This document shows positions 10,725 to 22,131 of a stretch of 64,000 nucleotides of DNA, piece after piece; position 1 is the stretch's first letter; each line of letters starts with the position of its first letter. The DNA comes from Zygaena filipendulae (taxonomy: Eukaryota > Arthropoda > Insecta > Lepidoptera > Zygaenidae): contig OU015653.1 of NCBI GenBank assembly GCA_907165275.2, positions 3,626,001 through 3,690,000 on the forward strand. Direction: 5' to 3'. The notes beneath the pieces were generated by a model, which ran no database searches, was not told the origin of the DNA, and saw only the letters and a program-made list of their open reading frames with translations. The position numbers and the translations under genes are program-made.

Positions 10725-11052
10725 AATGGGGATGTTGACTACTTTCGAAAATCAAAATTCTAATTAGTCCGTCAGTTAGAAAATAAAAAAAACAATAGAC
10801 ACGTATTTTTTCCTTTTTCAAATAAATTAAAATATACAGAGATAAATCGCGTTAAAGTTTAGGGTGAGGGGGTCGTAACGTCACTAACCGATAAACCCGC
10901 CATACAAACTGTCTTGTTAGTGACGTCACGCGAAATTTCAACTCAATATATCGCCGTTTTTTTTATTACGTAAAAAAATAAAAAATACGTGTTCCAATAT
11001 TTTTTATTAATCTACAAGACGGACTAAAAAAAAATTAGTCAACATGCCCATT
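10725..11052 (+). mobile_element. TIR element family C (TGACGTCA MITE), copy 1
   Basis: The left end AATGGGGATGTTGACTA mirrors the right end TAGTCAACATGCCCATT (one mismatch), and TTAGTCCGTC/GACGGACTAA is also mirrored. The inside has TAGACACGTATTTTT, a pair of GACGTCA sites flanking CCGCCATACAAACTGTC, and GCGAAATTTCAACTCAATAT. Non-coding, 328 bp. No clear target duplication. Confidence 0.85.
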
Positions 11053-12282
11053 CGCTTGAAATAAATATGATATATTATGAAGGATCATGTTTTTGAAATT
11101 TAAACTTAGCTGTCTGTAGCAAGATAGAATGATTTGAAAGACATAGGTAAGTTCTTACCCTAGTATTCGAGTAAATTTTCTTATTTCTACTTATTTTAAA
11201 AGGTGCTTACAGGCTGTTCGAGCTTCGCTCTATTATATTAAACTAGCTATCTAACATCTACGCGGTTTGATTTGGGAGACGGTTCCGGGTGAAACAGTCC
11301 AAAACACTACAGAAACAAGTTTTTTCTTTTTGGAGTGTCGAAATTCTGAGTTTCATTAGAACTTCAAACTCAAACTTACATTATAAAAAGAAGGCTTGTG
11401 CCAGATTTATGTTTCTAGCTTCAGTAGTTTCGGCTGGATGTTGATGGGTCAACGAGGAAGCGTCTCTACTGTGCTCTCTACTTATGGAGATGGTCAAACG
11501 CCGCGCATTGTCTCGGAACACTGCAGTTAATCAGATATCGTCTACGAGCCGTGCACTAATCAATCTGATGGTTGTAATAATTAATTTGGCTCTAAACACT
11601 CTACACGAACAAATAATCTCCTTCATAACGCTTTGTCGGGGCTAATGCTTTGTCATGTTAGTAATAATATGTCGAAGGTCTAATGTTAATTATAGGCACT
11701 TATTACTGGACATTGACAATGCATAAGTTACCTATACACATAATTATGTGACTGTGTTTGTCATGAGTATTTTTATATGTAATGTTTTTGGACTATTGAT
11801 TTTTGTTTTTTCTCTTCTACAGTTGTCACTCCTATCCATGCATGACAAACGGGCTGCTGAAAACCAACATTGAGTGTACCTCTCAGAAGAATAATTGTTC
11901 TGAGGTGTACCTGCACCTAGCTTTGAGATCGCGTCTCTATCATATTTACTTATCTGTCAAATTTCTCGATTTCTTTAAATTATCAACGAAAACAACCCAT
12001 TTTTATTGACTTATCGGACGGTTGTTGAAAGGTGAAAGCCGTACCGGACACACGCGTGTTACGTGAAGTTTTCGTTATTTTAGTCACTTTTCAGCATCTA
12101 TTTTGGACACCGAGTAGGAAACTGGCTTTGAAGAGAGCCATGTTCTACCTTGGGGAACAATGTAACATTGTCATTGGCGTTTCGCCATAATTGAAGAAGT
12201 AGATGAAGAAATTTTTATCACTAAGAAACGTTGTCATTGGCAAATTATAATTATAGACGCCATTATTAAAGAAGAAGAAGAA
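11053..12282. other. No gene seen
   Basis: AT-rich. A degenerate Lep1-like stretch lies near 11235-11300 (ACTAGCTATC, then CGCGGTTTGATTTGGG). The frame at 11803-12009 has no family resemblance. Confidence 0.45.
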
Positions 12283-12725
12283 GAAGATGATGAAGACCAC
12301 GGATGGTCATCCGAACTACTTAACAATAATACCTATTTCATGGGTTCCGATTGGAGCGATTTCAAAAATAGTTTTTTTGTTTGAAAGGGGAGACTCCCAA
12401 ATCGATTCCATTGTCACCAAATTGAGATCTGATGATGGGATCTTGGAGTAATCGAGGGAACTCTTCAAAAATTATAGGTACACCTATAGCGATTTTTGTA
12501 TTTTTTATTGTAAATCGTTTATTTGCTTTCGGAAACCAAAATTTGAAGAAGTGGAACTGATGATGAAAACCACAGATGGTCATCGGAACTACTCAATAAT
12601 ACGTATTTCACGGGTTCTGAATCGTTAACTTTGATATGGTTTCTAAACAATTTATGCCCGTCACAATGTATATGGTGAAGTGGAACTGATGGTGATGCAC
12701 TAGGAGAACTCCTCAACAATTAACG
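12283..12725 (+). repeat. Degenerate tandem modules of about 125-145 bp
   Basis: GAACTACTTAACAATAATAC (near 12315), GGAACTCTTCAAAAATTATA (near 12457), GGAACTACTCAATAATACGT (near 12577) and GAGAACTCCTCAACAATT (near 12704) recur at similar spacing. CACGGATGGTCATCCG and CACAGATGGTCATCGG, GAAGTGGAACTGATG and TATTTCAYGGGTTC are also shared between modules. This is a decayed tandem repeat, not coding. Confidence 0.6.
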
Positions 12726-12907
12726 TCCCTGCGTCGGGAAAAGTAATATTTTGTAAAAGGTGATGAGCAGTTGATATTAGGCTATTGTAACTTAGAGAAA
12801 TTACCAACTAAGTCACTTAAAAGCGAAAAATAAACAAAAATTTTTAACAAAAAAATTAAAAGCGACTTCCAAAAACACAAAACTGAAAAGCTAAAAATAA
12901 AATGCTA

Positions 12908-13191
12908 AAATTAACAAAATACCGATTTAATCCAAAAGACAAAAACACACGTAATATTATTATTGGTTTGTGGTACCACTGATCGGTATGAAGTCGGTGA
13001 CAAGCCAAATATGGAGGGGGTAGATGGGCTAAGTCGACTCCCGCCACCAACTCTTCGTGAGCAGAACAACCTAAGTGGGCAGACACCAGCGGGCTTGTCA
13101 CCGAATTCAAACCGATCAATGGTAGCACAAACCAATAATAATATTACGTGTGTTTTTGTCTTTTGGATTAAATCGGTATTTTGTTAATTTT
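12908..13191. mobile_element. Foldback hairpin element with 100-bp arms
   Basis: The left arm 12908-13007 (AAAATTAACAAAATACCGAT... GGTGACAAGCC) is repeated inverted at 13092-13191 with about five mismatches, around an 84-bp centre. The mirrored frames on both strands (each ending QTNNNITCVFVFWIKSVFC) are products of this symmetry, not genes. TTAA sits at both ends inside the symmetric region, so a TTAA target is possible but cannot be separated from the arms. Confidence 0.85.
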
Positions 13192-16100
13192 TATTCATCG
13201 ATATAACTGTGTCACTCAATCACACAAATTTAGGTAGGTAAGGGATTTCTTTTTTAGTTTGCAAAGTGAGTAAATTTGTATTTTAATTTATGTGTACATT
13301 ATTTTCGCTTGTGCATATCTTTTGTACATGTTGTGGCGACCTTTAATTGAGGCAGCGCCATAATTTTTCTTTTCTATTATATTACTACCAAAGTTACGGT
13401 CTATGATTTTTTTGAATAAATTTAAACAAATAGGTAAATAAGTACGTATACGTACATATATAAAAGCGTTCATTAAGCACACTTCCATCGCTTTCGAAAA
13501 CGTATTTATAGGTGGTAACTTTATCAGTGTTGCCACACACACATTTTTACATGGAGTATTAAAGTGGCTGTCGCTGTTTGCTCAAGGTGTTCAGCGCAAC
13601 TCTTTCAGTTTATGTTGCCAGCAAGTTTGATTGAAATTCTCTTTATTCTGGCAAATTGGTTAAACTTTCGCAATCGCTTTTCTTTCTGGTTAAACTTTTT
13701 TTGGTTTAGTTGAATACCTATATGAGTAAACCGTTGTGAATAATTTGAATCCATAAACTAGCTGTTTGCTGCGATTTTACCCGCATGAATCCTCGTTTTT
13801 TGTGTTAGGTTTTCTGTGATTAATCAGTTTTATTCTTAAAAGATATTTTTGATAGTTTGGTAGGTAGACCTACTCGTCATTAAAAAACACTATTTTGTGT
13901 GCATTATTATAACAACGATTTTTCGTATGATTATATTTTTATTAATATTCGGTTCTTTTGAAAACAAAAAACTGATTGGACGAAAACCGAATCCTGATTA
14001 AGTTTTTTGTCAGTAACCTATCCCGACTGCTGGCGCTGAATTAAGGGGCTTTTAATTATACCACAGCCACAGAGCGCAAGAAAGGGCTGTGTAACGTAAA
14101 AACAGATCCCAACGAGAAATTCATATCATGGAAGGAAAGGCATTTCATAATTTTATTATTAATATCGTCGGGTGAAGTATAATACCTACCTATCTACCTA
14201 CAATGTTTCTCTTTCCGTAATTAGCTACTTAATTTGTGACGGCTTTTGAATTATTGAATTCATGTTCTGTACAATAAGTTTATATTAATTTTTAAGTTTC
14301 CGTTATTCACAATACTTATTTTGGCACGTTGAGTGTAAATAGAAGACAACGGAAGTGACGCCCGTAAAGTCGTCAACAAATACAACACCCCTAGGTGTTG
14401 TGTTTGTTCCTGGCACTAAGGTTTGCTCTTTTTAAAATAGTAGGTAAACGAGTCCTATAAATAACACAATATAGTAGATGCGTGCGTAGCCGTGTAAAGT
14501 ATTAGTTAGTATCAATGTAGGTAAGATGTTATTAAAATCATTCCTATTCGTGTCACATATCTCCATCGGATAATAAAGATAGCGTCCGAGAGAGGAGCTT
14601 TAAAATTAACTTTTCTATTTTACTGGCCTCCTAAAACCCTTGTGAAGTGAATATATAAGTACGAGACTGGACTACGGGCTGCGGACTACGGATTATGAAC
14701 ATCGTTCACCGTTCACTTGTACCTACCGTTAGAGTTTATACTGCGTTTCAAATGTCTACATAGTTAAAATAATCCCTATGTGTGGATTTTAGGTAATGTA
14801 TCAATGCTTGTCTACGCAAATGCATGTGTAGGTACTAGTTTAGTCATAAAGAAAGTATCTACCAAACCGGAAGGAAGCACTATAAAATATCACAAATAAA
14901 TAACTGCCATTATTTAGTCTTTTTTATGAAAACCACTAGTAATTTATTTTGTTGTTATGATTTTGTTTTTATAGGTGAGTCGTTAATCCTTGTTCTTACG
15001 CCATGATTTCTTAAAAATACACAGCTAAATAATAGTGTCTTCATTAGAGAATCATACTTAAATGAATTTTCTCAAAACCCTGTTGACTTTAGATAAAAAG
15101 GGCAAAAAAAAAACTTGTTGCAACATAAAAGTACTAACCTACCTTATGTGCGTGTGAGAAATAATTCCTAATCTATTCTGTTGAAAAGGAAATAATAAGA
15201 ATATAACGCTTCGGTTTTCTCCAAGATTAATTATTATCTACTCTCTTGCATTATACACGAGCTGTAATGTGGAAAATATTACTTACCTCACGAAGGCCCT
15301 TAATGTATCGTCGTTGAGAAAGATTTTCTTCTTCTTTTCCTTTAGTATTTTCTTAGCATTATTTACTTTTATTCTTATAACAGTGTCTGTTAGTATTTAG
15401 AAACTGTGGCCAGTTAGACTTTAGCTTCAGCTTTAGTGAGACTTAAAAGCGAGTGTGTTAATAGCAACGAGCATCATGTAGTTATATTTCGGCGTATTGG
15501 CAGAAGGCGTTGTTAATACGTTCGGTATTTTATGCTCCGTGCCAATTCATATTTTCTTTATGTTGCAACTTCATCTCGTACTTACTGTTATTTTATCCTC
15601 GTGAAAATTAAATTTATTAATTTTTTCCTCAATAGAAGTACTTACTAAAAACTTAAAAAAAGAATTAAAAGAAAAATAATGTCACGAAGGGTTAGGTACC
15701 TATAATTAAGCTATAAGCTTTTTTATTTAAATTTTTAGACGTAACTAGTATATAGGTACACGTTACTCTACATTATTTAAGGTTTCGTTCATTTACAATC
15801 AATTATATTGGTATGAACTTTAAGAAAACGTTTTAGGAATCCTTCCGGGTTCCTTAGTGATGTAGATCACTTCGGTTCTTCACATCGGTTCTTACGGATG
15901 TAGATCATTTTGCAGAGTACAAACCGTGCTTTATTTATTCACAGCACAGCCTACAAATATCCGCAGTACGCCAGTTGTCACCCGTGACCGATTATTTACT
16001 ATACAATCGAGGGACGTGGGTCCCGGTCCGCGTGGGCGATAGAAGGGTTGGATTATATAAATCAAACGTTTGGTTTGCCACTACTGACTTAGAGACATCT

Positions 16101-16438
16101 TTCTCGGTGACATTCAAATAGTTGATGGCCCACATCGTAAACATTTTTTATTAAAATTACCATGAAGAACTACTGGCCATAAATTTGGTATTTATTTATT
16201 CGAAATAGATTTTGACCACCGTCATCTCATTTTTCTAAGGTTTTTTTGTTTCGGCTCTACATTAGATATTCTTGTTGCATAAGTCATATGTAAATTAAAA
16301 TAAATAGATTTCTGTATTTATTTTGTATCAATATTTTGTGACAATTATATAGGAAGAAATTATCACATAACATCTCATTAAATCTTTCCCTACATATGCC
16401 TATACCACCAGTACTTATATATCTACCTAATATATAAA
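13192..16438. other. No gene seen; AT-rich
   Basis: Contains a Lep1-type head fragment at 13757-13790 (AACTAGCTGTTTGCTGCGAT). A CAACGGAAGTGACGCCCGT stretch at 14348-14366 weakly resembles 33800-33840. The GC-richer patch at 15960-16060 has no recognisable frame. Confidence 0.45.
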
Positions 16439-16816
16439 GATTTGACCGAAGCCATCATACGAGCCAAGAGAAGTGGAGTGCACGTTACTAGGACATGTTT
16501 CTATAATGGAAAATTGCGCAAGCTAAGCAATACAAAGGATCGAAGCCATTTTTATGAGAGCTATCAATGTCGAATGTGGTTTTGCTGCGACAACAACTGC
16601 GTATTGACGGTGCAGCGTTGGGTTGCTAGTCAATTGTGCAGAATCGAGTACCTTCCAGTAAGCCAGCGAGGTTTCCAGTTATTATACGAGATAATTTTAT
16701 TGTGTCTTTCGTTTATAACTTATAGTGGAATAGTGGAGCAGTTGACGGAACATAAAATAGAAATCCAAAGGTCGTTGAAAAAAATCTTTCTCTTTTTCTC
16801 TTTTATTTTTAGTTGA
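16439..16816 (+). other. Unassigned 124-codon frame
   Basis: An open frame starting at a non-ATG codon, DLTEAIIRAKRSGVHV, preceded by a plausible AAAG acceptor, and ending at 16814-16816. The first 16 residues resemble the helix-strand that follows the first HKD region in phospholipase D-fold proteins such as Zucchini/PLD6. The rest (Cys-rich CRMWFCCDNNC, then hydrophobic) does not fit that family. No neighbouring exon is visible. It is most likely chance or a decayed exon copy. Confidence 0.15.
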
Positions 16817-18026
16817 ATTTGCGTTCACTTTAGATAAATTATGAGATTAATAAATATATTGGTAAAATATGCAAATTTACTGATAAGAAATTGTAGATAC
16901 CTATTTCTTTTCACGAATTTGCATAGATATACCTACTTAGATAGATTTTTTGTGTAATTTTTCCGCCTTGCACAATTCAAATTCGCATTTCTCCAGCTGC
17001 GGTTCTCTCTTTTTTGAGAAACGATTGCGTGCAGGATTAAATAAAGCTTATGTTTTAAATTGAGATGATCCAAGTAGCGCAACTGAAAATCACGTTCTAT
17101 TTCTTTCAACAGCTTTTGCGTAATGTACGTGCACACATATAAACAGAGAGAAATTTTAAAAAACATTGTTCTGAGTTCGATTGTTCAGATCTGGATAACA
17201 GGCAGATATCCAGATATTATAATAATTTAATGCTATTGTATTAATAAAAATTATAATGTTTTTCCAATCTACTAAGTTCAAAATTCATTTACTAGGTATC
17301 AAAACAGATCTTTTTCTACCTTATCGTAAGCGGCTCCATGCCATAGAAGTATTATCAAAAAATATTATTTACCTTCTTTATATTTTAACATTGCTATTTC
17401 TTTCTTTTTAAGAAACATTTTTAAGAATTTTAATTTTTTTACGAATTAAATGTAAAGGTAGAGACCTTGGTTTACGATAAATATAATAAAATTGTATTTT
17501 CATACATATAGTATTTAAGCATATTTTAAACAGTTATGTCGTAAATGATGATCAAATTAAAATAAAATACATCTGCAAAGGCTCACCTCTAGCTACAGAT
17601 TTATTAATAGACATATTGACTTATAATATAAAAAGTAAAATTGAATGTACATATAAATAAACAACGCTTTAAAAGAACTAAGTACAAACAATCGCTTTCT
17701 ATCGCTAAAAACCAAAAGGTCTCTACAAAAATAAAGTATCAACCAAAACCTGGAAGCAGATTGCCGAGGACGCCGCGTCGCCGCAAACTTAGGCTATTAT
17801 GATGGACAAAAATGTCCCGTCGAAGTAAAGTTGTGCCGTGTTTGCAAACTTAGCCAACTAACGACGCTTGTTATTGCCTTAGTTTGGCCAGTATTTTTGT
17901 TGCGAACAAAGAACCTTTTATAAGAAACTATTATTGCGGAAAAATTAGCTATATTGTTAGTGCTTATGATAGACCGTTTAATATTTTTATTGCGGTCGAT
18001 TGCTGTTTATTTGACACTTCAGTTCT
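16817..18026. other. No gene seen
   Basis: AT-rich sequence without repeats that I recognise. Confidence 0.45.
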
Positions 18027-18030
18027 TTAA

Positions 18031-18296
18031 CCCGTTGCGGTCAAATGGGGTCCAGGTTTTCCCACACAGAAAAACAACAACAAATTACAGACTACAATCT
18101 GGCGCTCAACTTTAATTTAATACTACCTGTTAATAATCCAATGGAATTATTTTTTGAAAAGATATAGAAATAGTTATAGAACAATAGAAAAAAAAAATCT
18201 TTTTAAACTAAAACTAAAAACTAAAACTCGCAATTTTCTTTTTTATAGAACAAAAATAATGTAAATTTAATTATTTGGAGGTGTGACCGCAATGGG
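18031..18296. mobile_element. piggyBac-like MITE with TTAA target duplication
   Basis: TTAA (18027-18030) is followed by CCCGTTGCGGTCA, and the other end is TGACCGCAATGGG followed by TTAA (18297-18300). The 13-bp ends are inverted with one mismatch. TTAA duplication and CCC/GGG ends are the established signature of piggyBac-type transposons. At 266 bp it is non-autonomous. Confidence 0.85.
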
Positions 18297-18344
18297 TTAA
18301 ACATAATAATATGGGTATAGGTACTACAGAAATATTACCCACTA

Positions 18345-18425
18345 ACTTTCGTTTCACTCGTATGAATTTCGGAGTTCCCGTGAGAATTCTGGGAAGAAAA
18401 GTACCCTATGTCACCTAGGACAAAA
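18345..18425 (-). mobile_element. Lep1/Helitron-like fragment
   Basis: Carries AATTTCGGAGTTCCCGTGAG, AATTCTGGGA and AGTACCCTATGTC in the family order; the CTAG end is decayed and the far end is missing. Confidence 0.55.
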
Positions 18426-18574
18426 TGAACTGAAATTTTCAATTTATTTACTTATTTATTAATCGACACACCAACATCTTAATATCAAATTTGTTACATT
18501 TCCATAATAATAAATACCTACTTCTGTGCAATTTTAGACATATATACCTACGGTCAATGTTGCCATGCAAAAAT

Positions 18575-18672
18575 TGCATCCAGCAATAAGGCCGCCTATT
18601 TTGCCATGTAGGTATTTAACTCATATACAAATTGTAAAAATCTGTGGTGCAATAAAATACATTGTATTGTAA
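18575..18672 (+). repeat. LINE/SINE 3'-tail-like segment with AATAAA
   Basis: AATAAGGCCGCCTATTTTGC followed by GTGGTGCAATAAAATACATT resembles the common lepidopteran element 3' end in which a GGCCGCC block precedes a TGCAATAAA signal. No coding part is attached. Confidence 0.4.
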
Positions 18673-18949
18673 AGATATGTCTATATCTAAGTATGTCTAA
18701 AGTCAATGTTTACAAAACAAACAAAGATTTTTTTTTTGTACTACCTATGTCGACCCTCAGATTGAGTGAAATTCAATAATGAAGTCCACGCATATCTCCT
18801 AGCTCGGCACAAAGGCTGTCATCGCCAGCGGATCAGGCTTAGGTATTCCAACAGGTAAATTAATCCGATGCAGATTACCTCTAGTCTATAGACGAGACAA
18901 AAATCTATAGACTAGAAGCAATGGCTGTTCTACATTGACAACATTATTT

Positions 18950-19035
18950 ATTTATTTAAACTTTATGCACATCATTGTAAAAAAGGTGAATTTAGTGCTG
19001 CAGTAGCTTTCACTGCCAGTCAACCTTTAGATAGT
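18950..19035 (-). repeat. LINE/SINE 3'-tail-like segment
   Basis: TTATTTATTTAAACTTTATG, then AAAAGGTGAATTTAGTGC and CTGCCAGTCAACC, is the reverse strand of a familiar lepidopteran tail in which AAGTTTAAATAAATAA closes the element. Only the tail is present. Confidence 0.4.
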
Positions 19036-19284
19036 ACCCACCTACAGAGTTCACATTATTAAATATTATTAATACAAGAATACATACACGCATAAGTACA
19101 TACATACTAACGTACACATACAGATCTGCATATATATCACCAATTTACATAACATTATTATATAAAAAGATGCACATTGAAATTAAATTAACATATCTAG
19201 GTATCAACCTAATTTAAATAATATTATATTAAAAGACAAATAATTGTTTACTGAGAAGATGCTAATACATTCTACTTGTAAAAT
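19036..19284. other. No gene seen
   Basis: AT-rich with short ACATAC runs. Confidence 0.4.
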
Positions 19285-19565
19285 TATTTTTCATTACTCA
19301 TACTCGGAAAGTAGGTCTGAAGTTGCCTGAGAAGCGGGTTGAAAGTAACCCTTTTCAGCCCTAGGGAGAATCGCTTTCAACTGAAAACTGTCAAATTATT
19401 AAAAAAAAACTAGGTCTATTTTCACATTTCTATTGAACCATGTTTCAGCCAGCGCGATGTAAAATTGAAATAACGTAAAGTTTAAGTAGGTATTAATTAA
19501 AATAAAATTCACTCACTTTTTCTTAAGCTAATTCCTATTTATATTTTTTTATTTTCTTTAATGAA
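19285..19565 (-). repeat. Dispersed repeat family A, copy 2
   Basis: Reverse complement of 6290-6540: TCTGAAGTTGCCTGAGAAGC, GGGTTGAAAGTAACC, then CACTCACTTTTTCTTAAGC and TAATTCCTATTT. The palindromic head found at 6120 is absent here. Confidence 0.7.
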
Positions 19566-19650
19566 TACTTAATAATTAAAGATAATATTTTTTTTAGGTC
19601 GCCACAATGTAAATAAAAAATACTGGCTGAATAGCTAGCCGGCCAAAGAA

Positions 19651-20240
19651 AAAGAAATCCCATCAAAAACAAACTTGTAAAAAAGTCCAAGTCTCGCAAC
19701 TCACTTCTTCTACAGTAAAAAGTTGTGAGATCAATGTAATACCAAGTCGGTTAATTTATTCAGTGCCTACTTAAGGGTCCTTCTGTCTAAAGTTATCATG
19801 TTATAAGCTAATCTAATAACATTTTATAGTGACCATATCAAATTTAAAAACCTTTTATGTTTTAAATAGATTGATTGGCTTGGCGATCACGTGAAAACAC
19901 AATATATCTCACATGTAATACATAATTATGGTTCTAAACAATCTAATTTAATTATAATATGTATTACTTGTGAGATACATTGTGTTTTCACGTGATCGCC
20001 AAGCCAATCAATCTATTTAAAACATAAAAGGTTTTTAAATTTGATATGGTCACTATAAAATGTTATTAGATTAGCTTATAACATGATAACTTTAGACAGA
20101 AGGACCCTTAAGTAGGCTCTGAATAAATTAACCGACTTGGTATTACATTGATCTCACAACTTTTTACTGTAGAAGAAGTGAGTTGCGAGACTTGGACTTT
20201 TTTACAAGTTTGTTTTTGATGGGATCTCATTTCTTTTTGT
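19651..20240. mobile_element. Long near-perfect inverted repeat (about 280-bp arms)
   Basis: Arm 19651-19930 is repeated inverted at 19951-20240 around a loop of only about 20 bases. Examples are GCTTGGCGATCACGTGAAAA mirrored by TTTTCACGTGATCGCCAAGC, and CTTAAGGGTCCTTCTGTCT mirrored by AGACAGAAGGACCCTTAAG. I count only a handful of substitutions and one 5-bp length difference at the outer end. No open frame of note. A foldback/MITE or a recent inverted duplication; no target duplication seen. Confidence 0.9.
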
Positions 20241-20474
20241 AAATGGTCTTCCTCCTTTGAGCAATTTAGTCTACTTTAATAACTTGAAAGATTTTGGTAC
20301 AACTTTATAATATATATAAACACATGCCCCATTCTTCCTTTTTCATTCCGTTGACCATTGTACCTTTGAACATAATTATGTCTAGGTAACTATGTATCTA
20401 CACTTTATATCTAGGTAGGTAACTATAGCTACACTTATTAATATTATTTATTAATATCTGGGCAACGGCTTAAA

Positions 20475-20908
20475 TAGCTGTTCCCCGCGGTTTAAACCAC
20501 GTTAATTTCGGAGATCCCGCGGGTATTCTGAGATAAAAGTACTACCCTATGACCTTTCCTGTACCCTTGACAACGTGTAGTATGCAATAATTAATTCACC
20601 CGCGTTGATATCAAAATTCGCGCGGGAATTCCAGAAATGAATCCTAGCTAGATCGATTTATGGCCCCCGAAATCCCCTGTATACAAAATTTCATGAAAAT
20701 CGTTGGAGCATTCAGATTAGGGTAATTTTATCTCGGAATTCCCGAAGGATCTCCGAAATTAACGCTGGTGAAATCTCATGAAATTTTGCATGCACGTTGT
20801 CAGGGGTAAAGAAAACCTAGGGATATAGGGTACTAACTACTTTGCATCTCTGAATTCCCGCGGGATCTCCGAAATTAACGCGGGTGAAACCGCGGGGAAC
20901 AGCTAGTC
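20475..20908. mobile_element. Head-to-head pair of Lep1/Helitron-like repeats
   Basis: The left copy starts AGCTGTTCCCCGCGGTTT and the right copy ends AAACCGCGGGGAACAGCTAGT, so the CTAG ends point outwards. Between them are further pieces in family order, including CCCCCGAAATCCCCTGTATA, which is shared with 26460-26540 and 40040-40100. It looks like a compound or rearranged element. Confidence 0.65.
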
Positions 20909-20921
20909 TCATATATTTATA

Positions 20922-21025
20922 TGGGATTACAAAGTTATTTGTGCAGTTGGTACATATAACTGCATATATAACTTTGTAATTCTATACATTTATATGGGAT
21001 TACAAAGTTATTTATGCAGTTAGTG
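20922..21025. repeat. Three copies of a 25-bp word, two direct and one inverted
   Basis: ATATGGGATTACAAAGTTAT followed by a TGCAGTT occurs at 20930-20956 and 20992-21022. Its inverted form AACTGCATATATAACTTTGT occurs between them at 20958-20977. Confidence 0.7.
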
Positions 21026-21152
21026 TATCTAGAAAACTGGACCGAAATTGCTAAATATTTTAATTTTTCCTTGATTTATACAATAAACACTAATTGTATT
21101 CTAAATTTCAAACTTCTATGTCTGCTAGAAGTGCCTTAGAATTTTGATGATC

Positions 21153-21189
21153 GGTCAGTGAGTGAGTGAGTGAGTGAGTGAGTGAGTGA
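21153..21189 (+). repeat. (GAGT)n microsatellite
   Basis: About nine units of a GAGT tetramer, embedded in repeat-like sequence with ATGATCGGTCAGTG on its left. Confidence 0.9.
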
Positions 21190-21474
21190 CCTACAAAATT
21201 AAGAAACTTTGACTAGTTATAATTCTTAAACTACTGGTTCAAATCGAATGAAATTTAAATTATACCGTCTTTATACAATACCTGCTTGTTTACTAAAAAT
21301 TCAGGCTTCTAATTTTATCCACAACGAAGTTATAGGGGGTCGAAAATGGCCTGAATTGCTTCGAGAAAAGGATAGTACGGCCGTGCCGCTTTTGTTGCTC
21401 GACTTGGCGGGGGCACTGCCGTGCCCCCAGATAGGTGGGAAAGTGTCAAGCGACTATCCGATCTTCACTCATTT

Positions 21475-21655
21475 TTTCTTTAGCTAATTCCTATTTTTAT
21501 TTTGACTTTCCTTGCATTCGTAATGAAAAGCACAGTGTTACCCTCGGGAGAAAGACTTATTTAGTCCCTCGATCTATTGGCGCCCGAGCGTAGCGTCTCG
21601 GGACTAAATAAGTTACTTTCACCCCTAGGATAACAATGTACTATATTTCCCACAC
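21475..21655 (-). repeat. Dispersed repeat family A, copy 3
   Basis: Reverse complement of 6130-6330, including TTTCTTTAGCTAATTCCTAT, CATTCGTAATGAAAAGCACA, CCCTCGGGAGAAAGACTTAT and GACTAAATAAGTTACTTTC. It retains the palindromic head that copy 2 lacks. Confidence 0.75.
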
Positions 21656-21759
21656 TTTAGATAATACCTAGTGTTTTGGTTGCTTTTTAGTTTTTTGTGT
21701 TTTCTTCTTTCTTTTTATCTTTTCTCCAGGAAAGCGCAGTAGTTTGTAAATATGGCTGT

Positions 21760-21966
21760 ACTAGCTGATGCCCGCGGTTTCACCTGCGTTAATTTCGGAG
21801 TTTCCGTGGGAATTCCGGGACAAAAAGTAACCTATGTCCTTTTCTGTAGGTACCCCTGACAACGTAAATATGTACCAAATTTCATGATGATCAGTCGAGC
21901 CGTTGAGGCGCGAAAGTGCAGATAACAAACAAACAAACTCAATTTCGCATTTATAATAATAAGGAT
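21760..21966 (-). mobile_element. Lep1/Helitron-like repeat, near full length
   Basis: The plus strand shows CTAGCTGATGCCCGCGGTTT, TTAATTTCGGAGTTTCCGTG, GGAATTCCGGGA, AACCTATGTCC, CCCCTGACAACGT, CCAAATTTCATGATGATC and finally CATTTATAATAATAAGGAT. This is the order seen in all complete copies in the window. Non-coding. Confidence 0.75.
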
Positions 21967-22112
21967 TGAAAAAAGGCGTAGGTAGGTACCTACCTACTGT
22001 GTTGAAGTAACAAAAACTTGGTTCGTGGAAACATTGAAACATTGCCAAAGCAACATAAAGTTTCAACATTTATCTAAGAGTTATTCACATGCTGAAAGTT
22101 AATAAAATAACA

Positions 22113-22131
22113 AGTAGGTAGGTAGGTAGGT
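22113..22131 (+). repeat. (GTAG)n microsatellite
   Basis: Short run of GTAG units; one of many in the window. Confidence 0.8.

Noticed and set aside
12856..13187. Overlapping 74-90-codon frames on both strands with similar protein sequence
   Set aside because: Produced by the inverted-repeat arms of the hairpin element.
21150..21190. CRISPR-like or other direct repeat array
   Set aside because: A simple GAGT microsatellite without spacers. No CRISPR array is present; the 320-bp units at 53.5-56.8 kb are contiguous tandem repeats, not repeat-spacer.
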